A stretch of DNA of 64,000 nt, from NCBI RefSeq assembly GCF_019734885.1, contig NZ_JAAXCM010000062.1, positions 1 through 64,000 on the forward strand. Direction: 5' to 3'. Shown piece after piece: positions 7,627 to 15,590 of this stretch (within the stretch, counting starts at the first letter, position 1; each line of letters starts with the position of its first letter). Both the position numbers and the translations under genes were made by a program. The DNA comes from Pseudocoprococcus catus (GTDB lineage: Bacteria; Bacillota; Clostridia; Lachnospirales; Lachnospiraceae). The notes beneath the pieces are model-generated. The model did not search any database. It was given only the letters and a program-made list of their open reading frames with translations, and was not told the origin of the DNA.

Positions 7627-9939
7627 ATGAAAAGGTCAGCAGTTGTTCTTTTATGCGCGATATTGGCACTTTCATCGGCAGCCTGTGGTAAAACAGGACC
7701 GGATGTGCCAAGACAGACAGAAGCTATGTACCGTACATACGAGTATGCATACGGTAATCTGAATATCCAGCTGCCGGAGGATGCAGATGATCCGGAAGAC
7801 AAAGGGACTTCTTTACTTTTTACGGATCCGGAGAATCTCTGGACACTGGAACTGAAGCCACTGGATGTGCAGAATACAAAGATGGAAATCAGTAATTTAG
7901 ATAGTCAGATCACACCGGAGCATGCTTATTTTAAAGATGTTCAGGAAAATGAAGATCCGTATCAGGATTTTGCGGCACATTTCTGGAGTCTGAATTTCAA
8001 TATGGACAACCCGGGCGGGATGAGTATGTACTACAATGAACCGAAGGCGTTTCAGGTGATCGATTATGGTGATACGCTGGTCGGTCAGTGGGGCGGTCTG
8101 AAGCTGGAACTGACGGGGCTTAACAAAGAAACACAGATTCAGGACATACTTGCAGATTCACTTGTGCGCTGTATCTGGGATCATCTGAGCTTTCAGGTGA
8201 CAGAAGGCGGCGGTCTGACAGAGAATGTGGGAATCAGTGCAGAATTCCCGGCACGATGGAACAATACAATAAAAGAGACCGGTATTTGTACCAATTTCCA
8301 GGGAGACAGACTTGGTTATCTGTCTGTCACAGCCGTGAAACCGGCAGATCCAGAGGAAGCGGCAGCGTTATGCCAGGATGATATAGAGGAAATGGATTTT
8401 GGCGGACTGCATTATTATGTGACGGTGAAAACATTTGGGGACGGTGAGGATGCCAGTGAACATCTGCGCCTGTATACAAAGTTTACCGATGACTACGCTG
8501 TATGTGTTGAAATGGCTTCCAGAGGACTGGTGGGAGATGAACTGTGGGAATTATTGGATGATGAGAATATCAGCAATATCTTAAACAGTATCAAACTTGA
8601 TCCATCCGGTTTTAAGGATCCGGAATTAAAATATACGAATGCCGACGGGTTTAAATGTAATGAAATTGGCTACATTACGGAGTATACAGGAACAGCAGAA
8701 GAAGTGATACTTCCGCAGACGATCGGTGATGTGACGATCAGTGATGTGACGATCAGTGATATGGAGAATGCGCTGTTTAAAGGTCATACAGAAATTAAAT
8801 CTGTCATTATCCCGGAAGGCTATGAAGTCATCAGCAGAGAAGCGTTTAAAGATTGTACTTCACTTGAACGTGTTGAGATCGCATCGTCTGTGACGTATAT
8901 CAGCACGTATGCGTTTGAGGGCTGTACGGCACTGAAAGAAGTTGTTTTCAACGAAGGTCTGACAGGAATTGCTGCCTATGCATTTGATGGGTGTACGGCA
9001 CTTGGCGACATCACGCTGCCATCCAGTACGGTGGCTGTAGGCGCTTATGCATTCAGGAATACATCTATGGACGGCGCTACATTTATCTGTAAAGGCAATG
9101 CTGTGTTTGATACATGGGCGCTTGCGGAATCCGGTTTTAAGACGGTTCAGTTCCTTGGCAACTGTGATCTGTCGATTGATGCTGTTTTAGCTTATGCTAA
9201 GGTTGAAAATCTGACAATCGGTGAAGGAACAGAAGTGCTCGGTTCCAACTTTGCCTCAACAGATTTTGGAGAGACAACACCATTGACGGTATCATTGCCG
9301 GAGAGCTTAAAAGAGATTGGTGACGGCGCTTTTTCACAGCGGGAAGGTTTGACAGAAATTGATCTGAAAAATGTTGAAGTCATTGGAGAAGACGCTTTTT
9401 CCTACACCGGATTGAGGGAGCTTCTGATTCCGGGCACAGTCAAAGAGGTCGGTGCAGCTTTTGATAGCTGCATACAGCTGAAGACCATCCGGGTATCAGA
9501 AGGCGTGGAAGCAATCGGAGATGAAGCATTTAGCTTTGCAGGTAACGGCAATGGCTCTGAAGGGGAATACGTGACGTATCTGACAGATGAAGAGTATGAA
9601 AAAAACAAAGCTTATGTCTATCAGGAAGATGAGAAGGCCGGCTTTGTGAATGTATATTTGCCGTCGACATTAAAGCGAGTGGGTGCGAATGTTTTCTATG
9701 GTGCGTACGTGGATGGCATTTACATGGAGTGGTGTACAAGTCCGGATGCACTCCCGTCTTTTGATCCGACCTTTGTGGAGGATAAGCTTGCGGGCATTCA
9801 TCAGATTTATTTTACAAAGGAAACAATCGATGCGTACGGTGATGAACTGGATGCGTATTTTATGAATACGAATGCAAAAGATTGCTGCTGGTATCCGAAT
9901 GGCCAAAAAGCTTACTGGTCATCACAATCTCTTGAATAA
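7627..9939 (+). CDS. BspA-like leucine-rich-repeat lipoprotein
   Basis: 770 residues. The start at 7627 is chosen because AAGGGGG precedes it; an earlier in-frame ATG at 7606 overlaps the previous stop. The lipobox SSAAC puts the lipidated Cys at about residue 20. The N-terminal half has two domains that I do not recognise. From about residue 345 come BspA-type (LRR_5) repeats with the pattern IPEGYEVISREAFKDCTSLE, at least seven copies. A 15-bp tandem duplication at 8731-8760 encodes TISDVTISD. This is the last gene of the SPFH operon and ends before a strong terminator. Likely a surface-exposed binding protein; the ligand is unknown. Confidence 0.82.
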   Translation: MKRSAVVLLCAILALSSAACGKTGPDVPRQTEAMYRTYEYAYGNLNIQLPEDADDPEDKGTSLLFTDPENLWTLELKPLDVQNTKMEISNLDSQITPEHAYFKDVQENEDPYQDFAAHFWSLNFNMDNPGGMSMYYNEPKAFQVIDYGDTLVGQWGGLKLELTGLNKETQIQDILADSLVRCIWDHLSFQVTEGGGLTENVGISAEFPARWNNTIKETGICTNFQGDRLGYLSVTAVKPADPEEAAALCQDDIEEMDFGGLHYYVTVKTFGDGEDASEHLRLYTKFTDDYAVCVEMASRGLVGDELWELLDDENISNILNSIKLDPSGFKDPELKYTNADGFKCNEIGYITEYTGTAEEVILPQTIGDVTISDVTISDMENALFKGHTEIKSVIIPEGYEVISREAFKDCTSLERVEIASSVTYISTYAFEGCTALKEVVFNEGLTGIAAYAFDGCTALGDITLPSSTVAVGAYAFRNTSMDGATFICKGNAVFDTWALAESGFKTVQFLGNCDLSIDAVLAYAKVENLTIGEGTEVLGSNFASTDFGETTPLTVSLPESLKEIGDGAFSQREGLTEIDLKNVEVIGEDAFSYTGLRELLIPGTVKEVGAAFDSCIQLKTIRVSEGVEAIGDEAFSFAGNGNGSEGEYVTYLTDEEYEKNKAYVYQEDEKAGFVNVYLPSTLKRVGANVFYGAYVDGIYMEWCTSPDALPSFDPTFVEDKLAGIHQIYFTKETIDAYGDELDAYFMNTNAKDCCWYPNGQKAYWSSQSLE

Positions 9940-9953
9940 ACAGAGCGTCGATG

Positions 9954-9990
9954 GACAAAAAAGAATGTGCTGCGGCACATTCTTTTTTGT
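9954..9990. terminator. terminator after the SPFH operon
   Basis: Perfect 17-bp inverted repeat GACAAAAAAGAATGTGC / GCACATTCTTTTTTGTC with a TGCG loop. The A and T runs on both sides make it usable on either strand. Confidence 0.9.
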
Positions 9991-10019
9991 CTATAGGATT
10001 TGCACAGAGTTTATAGTAT

Positions 10020-10110
10020 GTAACTGTTCAAAGCCAAGTAAAATTTCAAAAACAGGTATAAAATGCGTAGCATTTTGGAGGTTGGCTCTGAACAGTTACT
10101 ATAGTATAAT
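10020..10110 (+). promoter_or_regulatory. long inverted repeat overlapping the promoter of the sensor operon
   Basis: GTAACTGTTCAAAGCCAA (10020-10037) and TTGGCTCTGAACAGTTAC (10082-10099) are inverted copies with one mismatch, with an inner hairpin AAAATGC/GCATTTT. A promoter fits with TTGGCT at 10082-10087, 17 bp and TATAAT at 10105-10110, so its -35 lies in the right arm. It may be an operator or a regulatory hairpin. Confidence 0.55.
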
Positions 10111-10162
10111 GAAACATATCATGGGTATGCACATTGCTGCCGGATCAAGAAAGGAATAAGCG

Positions 10163-11812
10163 ATGTCCTACAAGAAGAAAAGAGCGCTGTCCTATGTGGC
10201 GGTTGCATGTCTTGTCCTGATTGCGAGCTTATGCCGGCATGAGCAGTCAGAGAATATGTACGTGAGTCACCTGTTTGAACAATGTCGAAGCAGTATTTAT
10301 ATTGGCTTGTACTGTGCATGGGTCGTTTATCTGAATAAACATGTCGTGGAAACGAAAATGCGCAAGTGCCTGACCCGGATCGGTTGTCTGATGGTTTTCT
10401 GGTTTCTGGTACGAACGATTAAATATCTTATTATCGTCGATCCGTTTGGAAGCCGTGTCTGCTGGTATCTATATTATATCCCGATGGTGCTGATTCCGAC
10501 GCTGGGGTTGATTGCGGCCTTATTGATGGATAAGGGGGATGAAGTGAAAACGGAGAAACAGACGACCTGCCTGCTGATTCCTGCGATTATCATGATTCTG
10601 GCAGTGCTGACGAATGATTTTCACCAAAGAGTTTTTTATTTTCCGGAAGGCTTTGAGGTGTCAAATGAGATTTATCATTATAGGATTGTGTTTTTCATCA
10701 TTCAGGGATGGATGCTGTTCTGCATGATCATGATGGAGGTTGTGTTGGTCTGGAAGAGCCGGATTCCGGGTAAGACATGGTTTTGGTTTCCGCTTGTTCC
10801 GGGATTTCTGCTGCTTGTATGGAATGTCTGCACGATGCTCCGTTTGCCGATGATCAAAGTGATTGCGGGAGATATGACGGCGGCCTGCTGTCTGCTGATG
10901 GCGGCGATTTATCAGGGCTGTATTGCATGCGGACTCATTCAGACGAACAACAGATATATTGAACTGTTTCAGGCGGCGGGTGGTCTCAATGCAGAAATAA
11001 CGGATGCGAATTTTGAACGCCACTATCAGTCCGGAACTTTTCCGAATCTGACACAGGAAGTACGGCAGGGCCTTTTGACGGCACCGCTCGTGATGCGGGA
11101 TGGCATTCGCATCAATCATCTTTTAGTGCAGGGGGGACATTTGTTCTGGACAGAGGATCTTTCATTGCTGACCGATCAGTATGAGGATATTAAGGATCAG
11201 CAGGAAGAATTAAAGGCGAGAAACCGGCTTTTACAAAAGACGTATCAGCAGGAAGCCAAAAGGCGAAAAGCGGAGGAACAGAACAGACTTCTGAATCTGA
11301 TCCAGAGTCAGACGACCGGACAGCTGGAATTGATGACGCATTTTATGGAAGAGCTGGAAGTCACCGAATCCAAAGCAGTCTACGAACGTCTGCTTGCCCA
11401 GATGATTGTGATCGGAACGTATCTGAAGCGGCGCAAGAACCTGCTTCTGACGATGAACAATGACAGTCAGGAGGGCTTGACAGAAGAAGATCTGAGACAG
11501 AGTCTGGCAGAATCCTGTTCGGCTTTAAAACTTTGTCAGATTCGGGCGTTGTACTATGTCAATGTCCGTCCGCTTATTTTGCATGACGCAGAGATTCTGC
11601 AATGCTATGATTATTTCGAGTGGCTGACGGAGCAATTGTTTGGGAAGATGCAGACGTTGTTTTTCCGTGTTGTTGTGATGGAAGGACATTTGATGTTATC
11701 TGTACATATTGATTCCGAGTATGATCTCCAGACGTTATTGTCAGGACGATCAGGGACAAAAGTGCAGAAGGAAGATGAGAAAGAGTGGCTGGTTAGATGT
11801 CGAATTTCGTAG
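10163..11812 (+). CDS. membrane sensor-like protein with 7TM N-terminus, degenerate kinase
   Basis: 549 residues, ATG after AAGGAATAAG. Seven or so hydrophobic segments fill residues 8-260, like the 'histidine kinase N-terminal 7TM' region. A soluble part with a coiled coil (about 335-380) and a helical bundle follows. The C-terminal 150 residues occupy the place of a kinase core, but I see no phospho-acceptor His motif and no N, G1 or G2 boxes. It is probably not an active kinase on its own. Its end overlaps the start of the next gene by 16 bases, so both are translated from one message. I infer an accessory sensor that works with the kinase encoded next door. Confidence 0.7.
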   Translation: MSYKKKRALSYVAVACLVLIASLCRHEQSENMYVSHLFEQCRSSIYIGLYCAWVVYLNKHVVETKMRKCLTRIGCLMVFWFLVRTIKYLIIVDPFGSRVCWYLYYIPMVLIPTLGLIAALLMDKGDEVKTEKQTTCLLIPAIIMILAVLTNDFHQRVFYFPEGFEVSNEIYHYRIVFFIIQGWMLFCMIMMEVVLVWKSRIPGKTWFWFPLVPGFLLLVWNVCTMLRLPMIKVIAGDMTAACCLLMAAIYQGCIACGLIQTNNRYIELFQAAGGLNAEITDANFERHYQSGTFPNLTQEVRQGLLTAPLVMRDGIRINHLLVQGGHLFWTEDLSLLTDQYEDIKDQQEELKARNRLLQKTYQQEAKRRKAEEQNRLLNLIQSQTTGQLELMTHFMEELEVTESKAVYERLLAQMIVIGTYLKRRKNLLLTMNNDSQEGLTEEDLRQSLAESCSALKLCQIRALYYVNVRPLILHDAEILQCYDYFEWLTEQLFGKMQTLFFRVVVMEGHLMLSVHIDSEYDLQTLLSGRSGTKVQKEDEKEWLVRCRIS

Positions 11813-13089
11813 AGAGCAGTGTGGGAATACAGAATTTTGTGATGATCATGATGGAAATCTGCCTGGCATTTGAAATGATGCTCATTCTTTTGAGTGTGAC
11901 GCGTTTTGAGGGGCTGAAAAGAATTACATTAACCGTGACGCTTTTTGCCGGTTCATTTTTTATTATGGCTGCCTTTCAGAATGACCATAGCTACAGTGTA
12001 GGAAAGCGGATGAATCAACACGTCATGCTGCCGGATATACCGATGGTACTGATTGTGTGTGCGGTCACGGGACTGATGCTGTATCTGATCTGGAATCTTT
12101 TTGGAGAAAGAAGACGGGAGAAAACACTGTTTTCCCAATGGGCTGTGAATGATGCGGTTGATAATGCACCATGCGGTGTATGTTTTGCAGATACATTCGG
12201 CCGGATTGTGCTCTGCAATTCAATGATGTGGGAAGTGAGCCGGATGCTGATGGGGGAGAAACTGCAGGATTATGATGTCCTGCATCAGGCGTTACAGCAT
12301 ACGGGACGCATCGCAGAAGGTGTTGTATCCATGAGTAGTGAGGACAGTGTATTTTGTTTTCCGAATGGGAAAATCTGGATGTTTCAGGAATATCTGCTAA
12401 AGGATCCGGCATTGGAGGGCTACAAACAGGCGATTGCCATTGATGTTTCAGAGTTTTATTACAATAATGAAAAAATCAAAGCCAATAATGAAAGACTGCA
12501 GAGCCTCAACAGAAAACTGGAAGAGATGTATGAGAAAATCGGTGAGAGGATACGGGAGCAGGAAATATTGGCGATGAAACTGCAGGTGCATGATAATTTG
12601 GGGCGAAGTCTTCTGACAATCCGGAGAATACTGGAGAACAAAGAAAATATGAGTCATATGAATAAACAGCTGGATGTATTAAAGGAGCAGGTGTATATTC
12701 TCACCAATATGACAGTTGAAAATCTGGAAGATCTGTATCAGAATACAGGCAAGCATGCAAGGAAACTCGGCATAGAGATTCATCTGGAAGGAGAAGGCCC
12801 GAAGAATTCGACTTATAGACTGTTATTAGATCGTGTTATCCGTGAATGTGTGACAAATTGTGCCAGACATGCCCATGGAAGTGAAGTGAATGTGTCGATA
12901 GAGGAGGACCCGGAAGCATATAACATCCGGATAACAAATAATGGGGAGCTTCCGAAGCCAAAGGCCAGAGAGGGCGGAGGGCTGTCCTCCCTTCGGAGGG
13001 CGTTAGAGGCAGAAGGATGTACGATGGTGACGGTGTTTGAACCGGCCTTTTGTCTGATGATGCGTATGCCTAAGCGGCAATCGGAGTGA
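11797..13089 (+). CDS. sensor histidine kinase, NarL/DesK-type
   Basis: 430 residues. Three N-terminal membrane segments (about 12-33, 42-60, 80-103) are followed by a PAS-like domain (about 115-225), a coiled coil and a HisKA_3-like dimerisation helix with VHDNLGR, His265 being the predicted phosphorylation site. The ATPase domain has an N box RECVTNCARHA (349-359) and a G box GGGLSSLRR (393-401). It overlaps the previous gene by 16 bases and is followed, after 70 bases, by the response regulator. The cognate signal is unknown; neighbours point to the cell envelope. Confidence 0.88.
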   Translation: MSNFVESSVGIQNFVMIMMEICLAFEMMLILLSVTRFEGLKRITLTVTLFAGSFFIMAAFQNDHSYSVGKRMNQHVMLPDIPMVLIVCAVTGLMLYLIWNLFGERRREKTLFSQWAVNDAVDNAPCGVCFADTFGRIVLCNSMMWEVSRMLMGEKLQDYDVLHQALQHTGRIAEGVVSMSSEDSVFCFPNGKIWMFQEYLLKDPALEGYKQAIAIDVSEFYYNNEKIKANNERLQSLNRKLEEMYEKIGERIREQEILAMKLQVHDNLGRSLLTIRRILENKENMSHMNKQLDVLKEQVYILTNMTVENLEDLYQNTGKHARKLGIEIHLEGEGPKNSTYRLLLDRVIRECVTNCARHAHGSEVNVSIEEDPEAYNIRITNNGELPKPKAREGGGLSSLRRALEAEGCTMVTVFEPAFCLMMRMPKRQSE

Positions 13090-13159
13090 TATTCAGGCAA
13101 ATGAGTGGTATCATCAGGCGAAAAACAGAAGAGAAACCTTTCAGAAAGGAGGAAGTTGT

Positions 13160-13786
13160 ATGATTCGTGTTCTTGTTGTGGAGGATCAGAAAATCATGCA
13201 GAAGTATTTTGAATATATGCTTTCGCAGGAATCGGAATTTAAGCATGTTCAGACAGTTGCCGATGCGGAGGAGGCGGTCGGAATCTGCAGTTATTCTGCC
13301 ATCGATATTGTTTTAATGGACGTTCAGACTTTTCATAATCATGATGGCTTAAAAGCAGGCAAGGCTATCAGAGAAGCCTGCCCGCATACGAAGATTCTGA
13401 TCGTGACATCACTGATTGATCCGAAGGTGCTTGAAAGAGCCAAAAGCGGATGTGCAGACAGTCTCTGGTACAAAGATCATGGCGAGGAAGAAATCAAAGA
13501 TGTGATTCGACGGACAGTAAATGGGGAGCATGTTTTTCCGGATGTATCGCCTGGGGTAGAGCTGAACTGGATCACAAGCGGTGAGATCAGCCCGAGACAA
13601 TTGGAAATGCTGAGACTCTATATCTGTGGTTTTTCCTATTCGGAGATTGCAAGGGAAATGAACTGTTCAACTGCAGGCGTCAGATGGAATTTTCAGGAAA
13701 TGATAATGAAAGCGGGTTATAGTTGTAAGGAGGATCTGATTGCGGCTGCTCTGGAAAGCAAACTGATTGTGACAACCCTGAAATGA
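13160..13786 (+). CDS. response regulator, NarL/LuxR-type
   Basis: 208 residues; AAAGGAGG precedes the ATG. The receiver domain has the acidic pocket D9, phospho-acceptor D54 (LMDVQ), T83 and K105. The C-terminal domain (about 143-205) shows the LuxR helix-turn-helix pattern ISPRQLEMLRLYICGFSYSEIA, somewhat divergent in the recognition helix (STAGVRWNFQEM). It is encoded directly after its presumed kinase. NarL-type regulators bind short inverted 7-bp half-sites; the repeated dyad ACTATCWNAAGTGNTAGT in this region fits that style, so I infer that it is the binding site. Confidence 0.88.
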   Translation: MIRVLVVEDQKIMQKYFEYMLSQESEFKHVQTVADAEEAVGICSYSAIDIVLMDVQTFHNHDGLKAGKAIREACPHTKILIVTSLIDPKVLERAKSGCADSLWYKDHGEEEIKDVIRRTVNGEHVFPDVSPGVELNWITSGEISPRQLEMLRLYICGFSYSEIAREMNCSTAGVRWNFQEMIMKAGYSCKEDLIAAALESKLIVTTLK

Positions 13787-13821
13787 CCTGCTGTGGAACA
13801 AAATCAGACAATTTTACTGTT

Positions 13822-13866
13822 ACTATCAGAAGTGATAGTGAATAAGCCTATTTTCCTTTGTATAAT
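13822..13866 (+). promoter_or_regulatory. dyad operator and -10 box for the 13906 lipoprotein (site A)
   Basis: ACTATCAGAAGTGATAGT (13822-13839) is a perfect 7+4+7 inverted repeat. TATAAT (13861-13866) starts 22 nt after its end; the -35 position is poor. It is the best copy of the motif, 36 bases downstream of the response regulator gene. Confidence 0.75.
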
Positions 13867-13905
13867 GTGAATATAAAAATATTATACACAGAGGAGGAAG
13901 GGGAT

Positions 13906-14652
13906 ATGAGAAAACGTCTGAGTTATTTGTTAGTGGTGGCAGTTTTTGTGAGCATGCTATCTTTAAGCGGATGCGGCGGCGGAGGCGGCACAACAAAGTC
14001 TGAAGCAAATCCGTATGAAGGCAAATGGGTTGCAGTCGTGGCAGAAGCGATGGGGGTTCAGCTGCCCATCGAAGAATGTTTTGAAGGAGATTTATCTTTC
14101 GAATTGAACAGCGGTGGCAAAGTTGTCTTTCATGCTGACGAGGAAACAGGAAATGGCAAGTGGGCCGTGGCGGATAACAAGCTGACCATCACCATCCAGG
14201 GTGAAGAGATGGTTGCGGATGTCGGTGAGAACACATTTACTTTTGATGACCTGATGGACATGGGCCTGAAAGTCATCTTCGGTAAAGAAGGGACAGATGC
14301 AACAAATCCGGAGAATTACCTGACAGAGGATGAACTGGCACTTATTGGCGACTGGCATTCTGAGACAGTGGAAGAACTGCTGGGAGATGGTCCGCAGACA
14401 ACAATGGATGGCGTCGACAATATCAACGATGCACTGCGTCTGACCTTTGCAAAAGATTATACGGTAAAGGTGGTTTATAAAGGCCAGGAAATGGGCACAT
14501 TCAAATGGTCTCTTGTTTATGGCCTTTGTAATGTTGAATCTGAAAATCCAAGTGTTTATGTAGCGACGAATGAAGATGGTTCTCTAAATGTCGATTACAG
14601 TGATGATGAGGACTTTCTGACTTTCAAATGTGTCAAAGACGATGCGAAGTAG
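13906..14652 (+). CDS. predicted lipoprotein with two lipocalin-like repeats
   Basis: 248 residues. ATG 13906 is chosen for AGGAGGAAGG five bases upstream; an earlier in-frame ATG has no such site. The lipobox LSLSGC gives a lipidated Cys at about residue 23, followed by a Gly run. The mature part seems to hold two related beta-rich segments, each starting with a GxW motif (YEGKWVAV, IGDWHSE) and ending in a strand with FTFDD or LTFKC; this resembles lipocalin-like or DUF-type surface lipoproteins of Firmicutes. It is the nearest target of the dyad at 13822 and lies just downstream of the two-component system. Confidence 0.75.
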   Translation: MRKRLSYLLVVAVFVSMLSLSGCGGGGGTTKSEANPYEGKWVAVVAEAMGVQLPIEECFEGDLSFELNSGGKVVFHADEETGNGKWAVADNKLTITIQGEEMVADVGENTFTFDDLMDMGLKVIFGKEGTDATNPENYLTEDELALIGDWHSETVEELLGDGPQTTMDGVDNINDALRLTFAKDYTVKVVYKGQEMGTFKWSLVYGLCNVESENPSVYVATNEDGSLNVDYSDDEDFLTFKCVKDDAK

Positions 14653-14662
14653 GAACATTTTT

Positions 14663-14697
14663 TCAGAACTGCGCAATTGTTGATTGCGCAGTTCTGA
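14663..14697 (+). other. 15-bp perfect hairpin between lipoprotein and DUF4428-like genes
   Basis: TCAGAACTGCGCAAT and ATTGCGCAGTTCTGA form a perfect 15-bp stem around TGTTG. The T run lies before the stem and not after it, so it is not a standard terminator. It ends 18 bases before the next ATG; possible RNA processing site or translational control element. Confidence 0.6.
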
Positions 14698-14715
14698 CAG
14701 GCATGAGGGAGCAGA

Positions 14716-15309
14716 ATGGGACTATTTGATAAAAAATACTGTGATATTTGTGGGGAGAAAATCAGATTACTTAGCAACCGCAAACTGGATAATGGCAACC
14801 TGTGTAAGGAATGTGCCAAAAAATTATCACCATGGTTTGAGGAACGCAGGCACAGTACGGTAGAAGAGATCCGGTGTCAGCTGGCGTACCGGGAGCAGAA
14901 CAAAGAGATGGTACAGAAGTTTAATGTGACACGTCAGATTTCAACCAAAACGTACAATGTCTTTATTGATGATACACAGGGAAATTTTACGATTGCACAT
15001 AAGCTGGACGTGAAAGAGAATCCTGATATTGTGCCGTTGTCTGCAGTGCTTCAGTGTAAGATGGATATTGAGCAGGATCGCAAAGAAGAGACCTATATAA
15101 AAGATGGCAAAACGGTCAGCTATGATCCGCCGGTTTATAAGTATGAATATCAGTACCGGATGAAGATTCAGGTCCGATCACCATGGTTCGATGATATGGA
15201 TTTTCGTTTACACAATTTCTCAATTGAGCAGGATGACAGAGCGGAAATCATGGAGATTGAGAGCGCAGGCTATGAGATCATGTCAGCCCTGACAGGACAG
15301 CCGCGATAA
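14716..15309 (+). CDS. DUF4428-like zinc-binding protein
   Basis: 197 residues, ATG after GAGGGAGC. The N-terminus GLFDKKYCDICGEKIRLL with a second pair CKEC near residue 35 is the zinc-binding DUF4428 signature, followed by a charged region and a beta-rich C-terminal domain containing the segment KYEYQYRMKIQVRSPWFDD. The function of the family is unknown. It follows the dyad-controlled lipoprotein on the same strand and may be read through from it past the hairpin at 14663. A long hairpin at 15303-15348 overlaps its stop codon. Confidence 0.8.
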   Translation: MGLFDKKYCDICGEKIRLLSNRKLDNGNLCKECAKKLSPWFEERRHSTVEEIRCQLAYREQNKEMVQKFNVTRQISTKTYNVFIDDTQGNFTIAHKLDVKENPDIVPLSAVLQCKMDIEQDRKEETYIKDGKTVSYDPPVYKYEYQYRMKIQVRSPWFDDMDFRLHNFSIEQDDRAEIMEIESAGYEIMSALTGQPR

Positions 15310-15348
15310 CTTGAGAAACTCGCGGAGCGTGTTTCTCATAGTTATCGG
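15303..15348 (+). other. long hairpin overlapping the stop codon of the DUF4428-like gene
   Basis: CGATAACT and GAGAAAC on the left pair with GTTTCTC and AGTTATCG on the right with a small internal loop. No T run follows. It may protect or end the message; a second inverted repeat ATAGTTA/TAACTAT follows at about 15352-15372. Confidence 0.5.
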
Positions 15349-15511
15349 CAGATAGTTAAAATACTAACTATAGCCAAACCCATTGCGAAAAATGTATGAA
15401 CGGCATATACTATATATATTAAACAAGGAATATAATATTCTTTGCGGTTTGTATATAAAGGTGATATTCAATAAACAGATAATTGCAAAAGGCAATTACC
15501 ATGAAAAACAA

Positions 15512-15544
15512 AAACACCTGCTGTGAACTGCCAGGTGTTTTTTG
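15512..15544 (+). terminator. terminator-like hairpin in the leader of the exonuclease gene
   Basis: AAACACCTG pairs with CAGGTGTTT, followed by T residues. It lies 47 bases before the exonuclease ATG, between that gene and AT-rich promoter-like sequence around 15410-15430, so it would act as an attenuator or end a short RNA. Confidence 0.6.
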
Positions 15545-15590
15545 TTTACAGGAAATAAAGTTTTGCAATTATCGTGGACAGGAGATATAT

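Noticed and set aside
10093-10112. TTACTAT next to TATAAT before the sensor operon as another copy of the dyad
   Set aside because: Only one half-site is present and the spacing to -10 is wrong.
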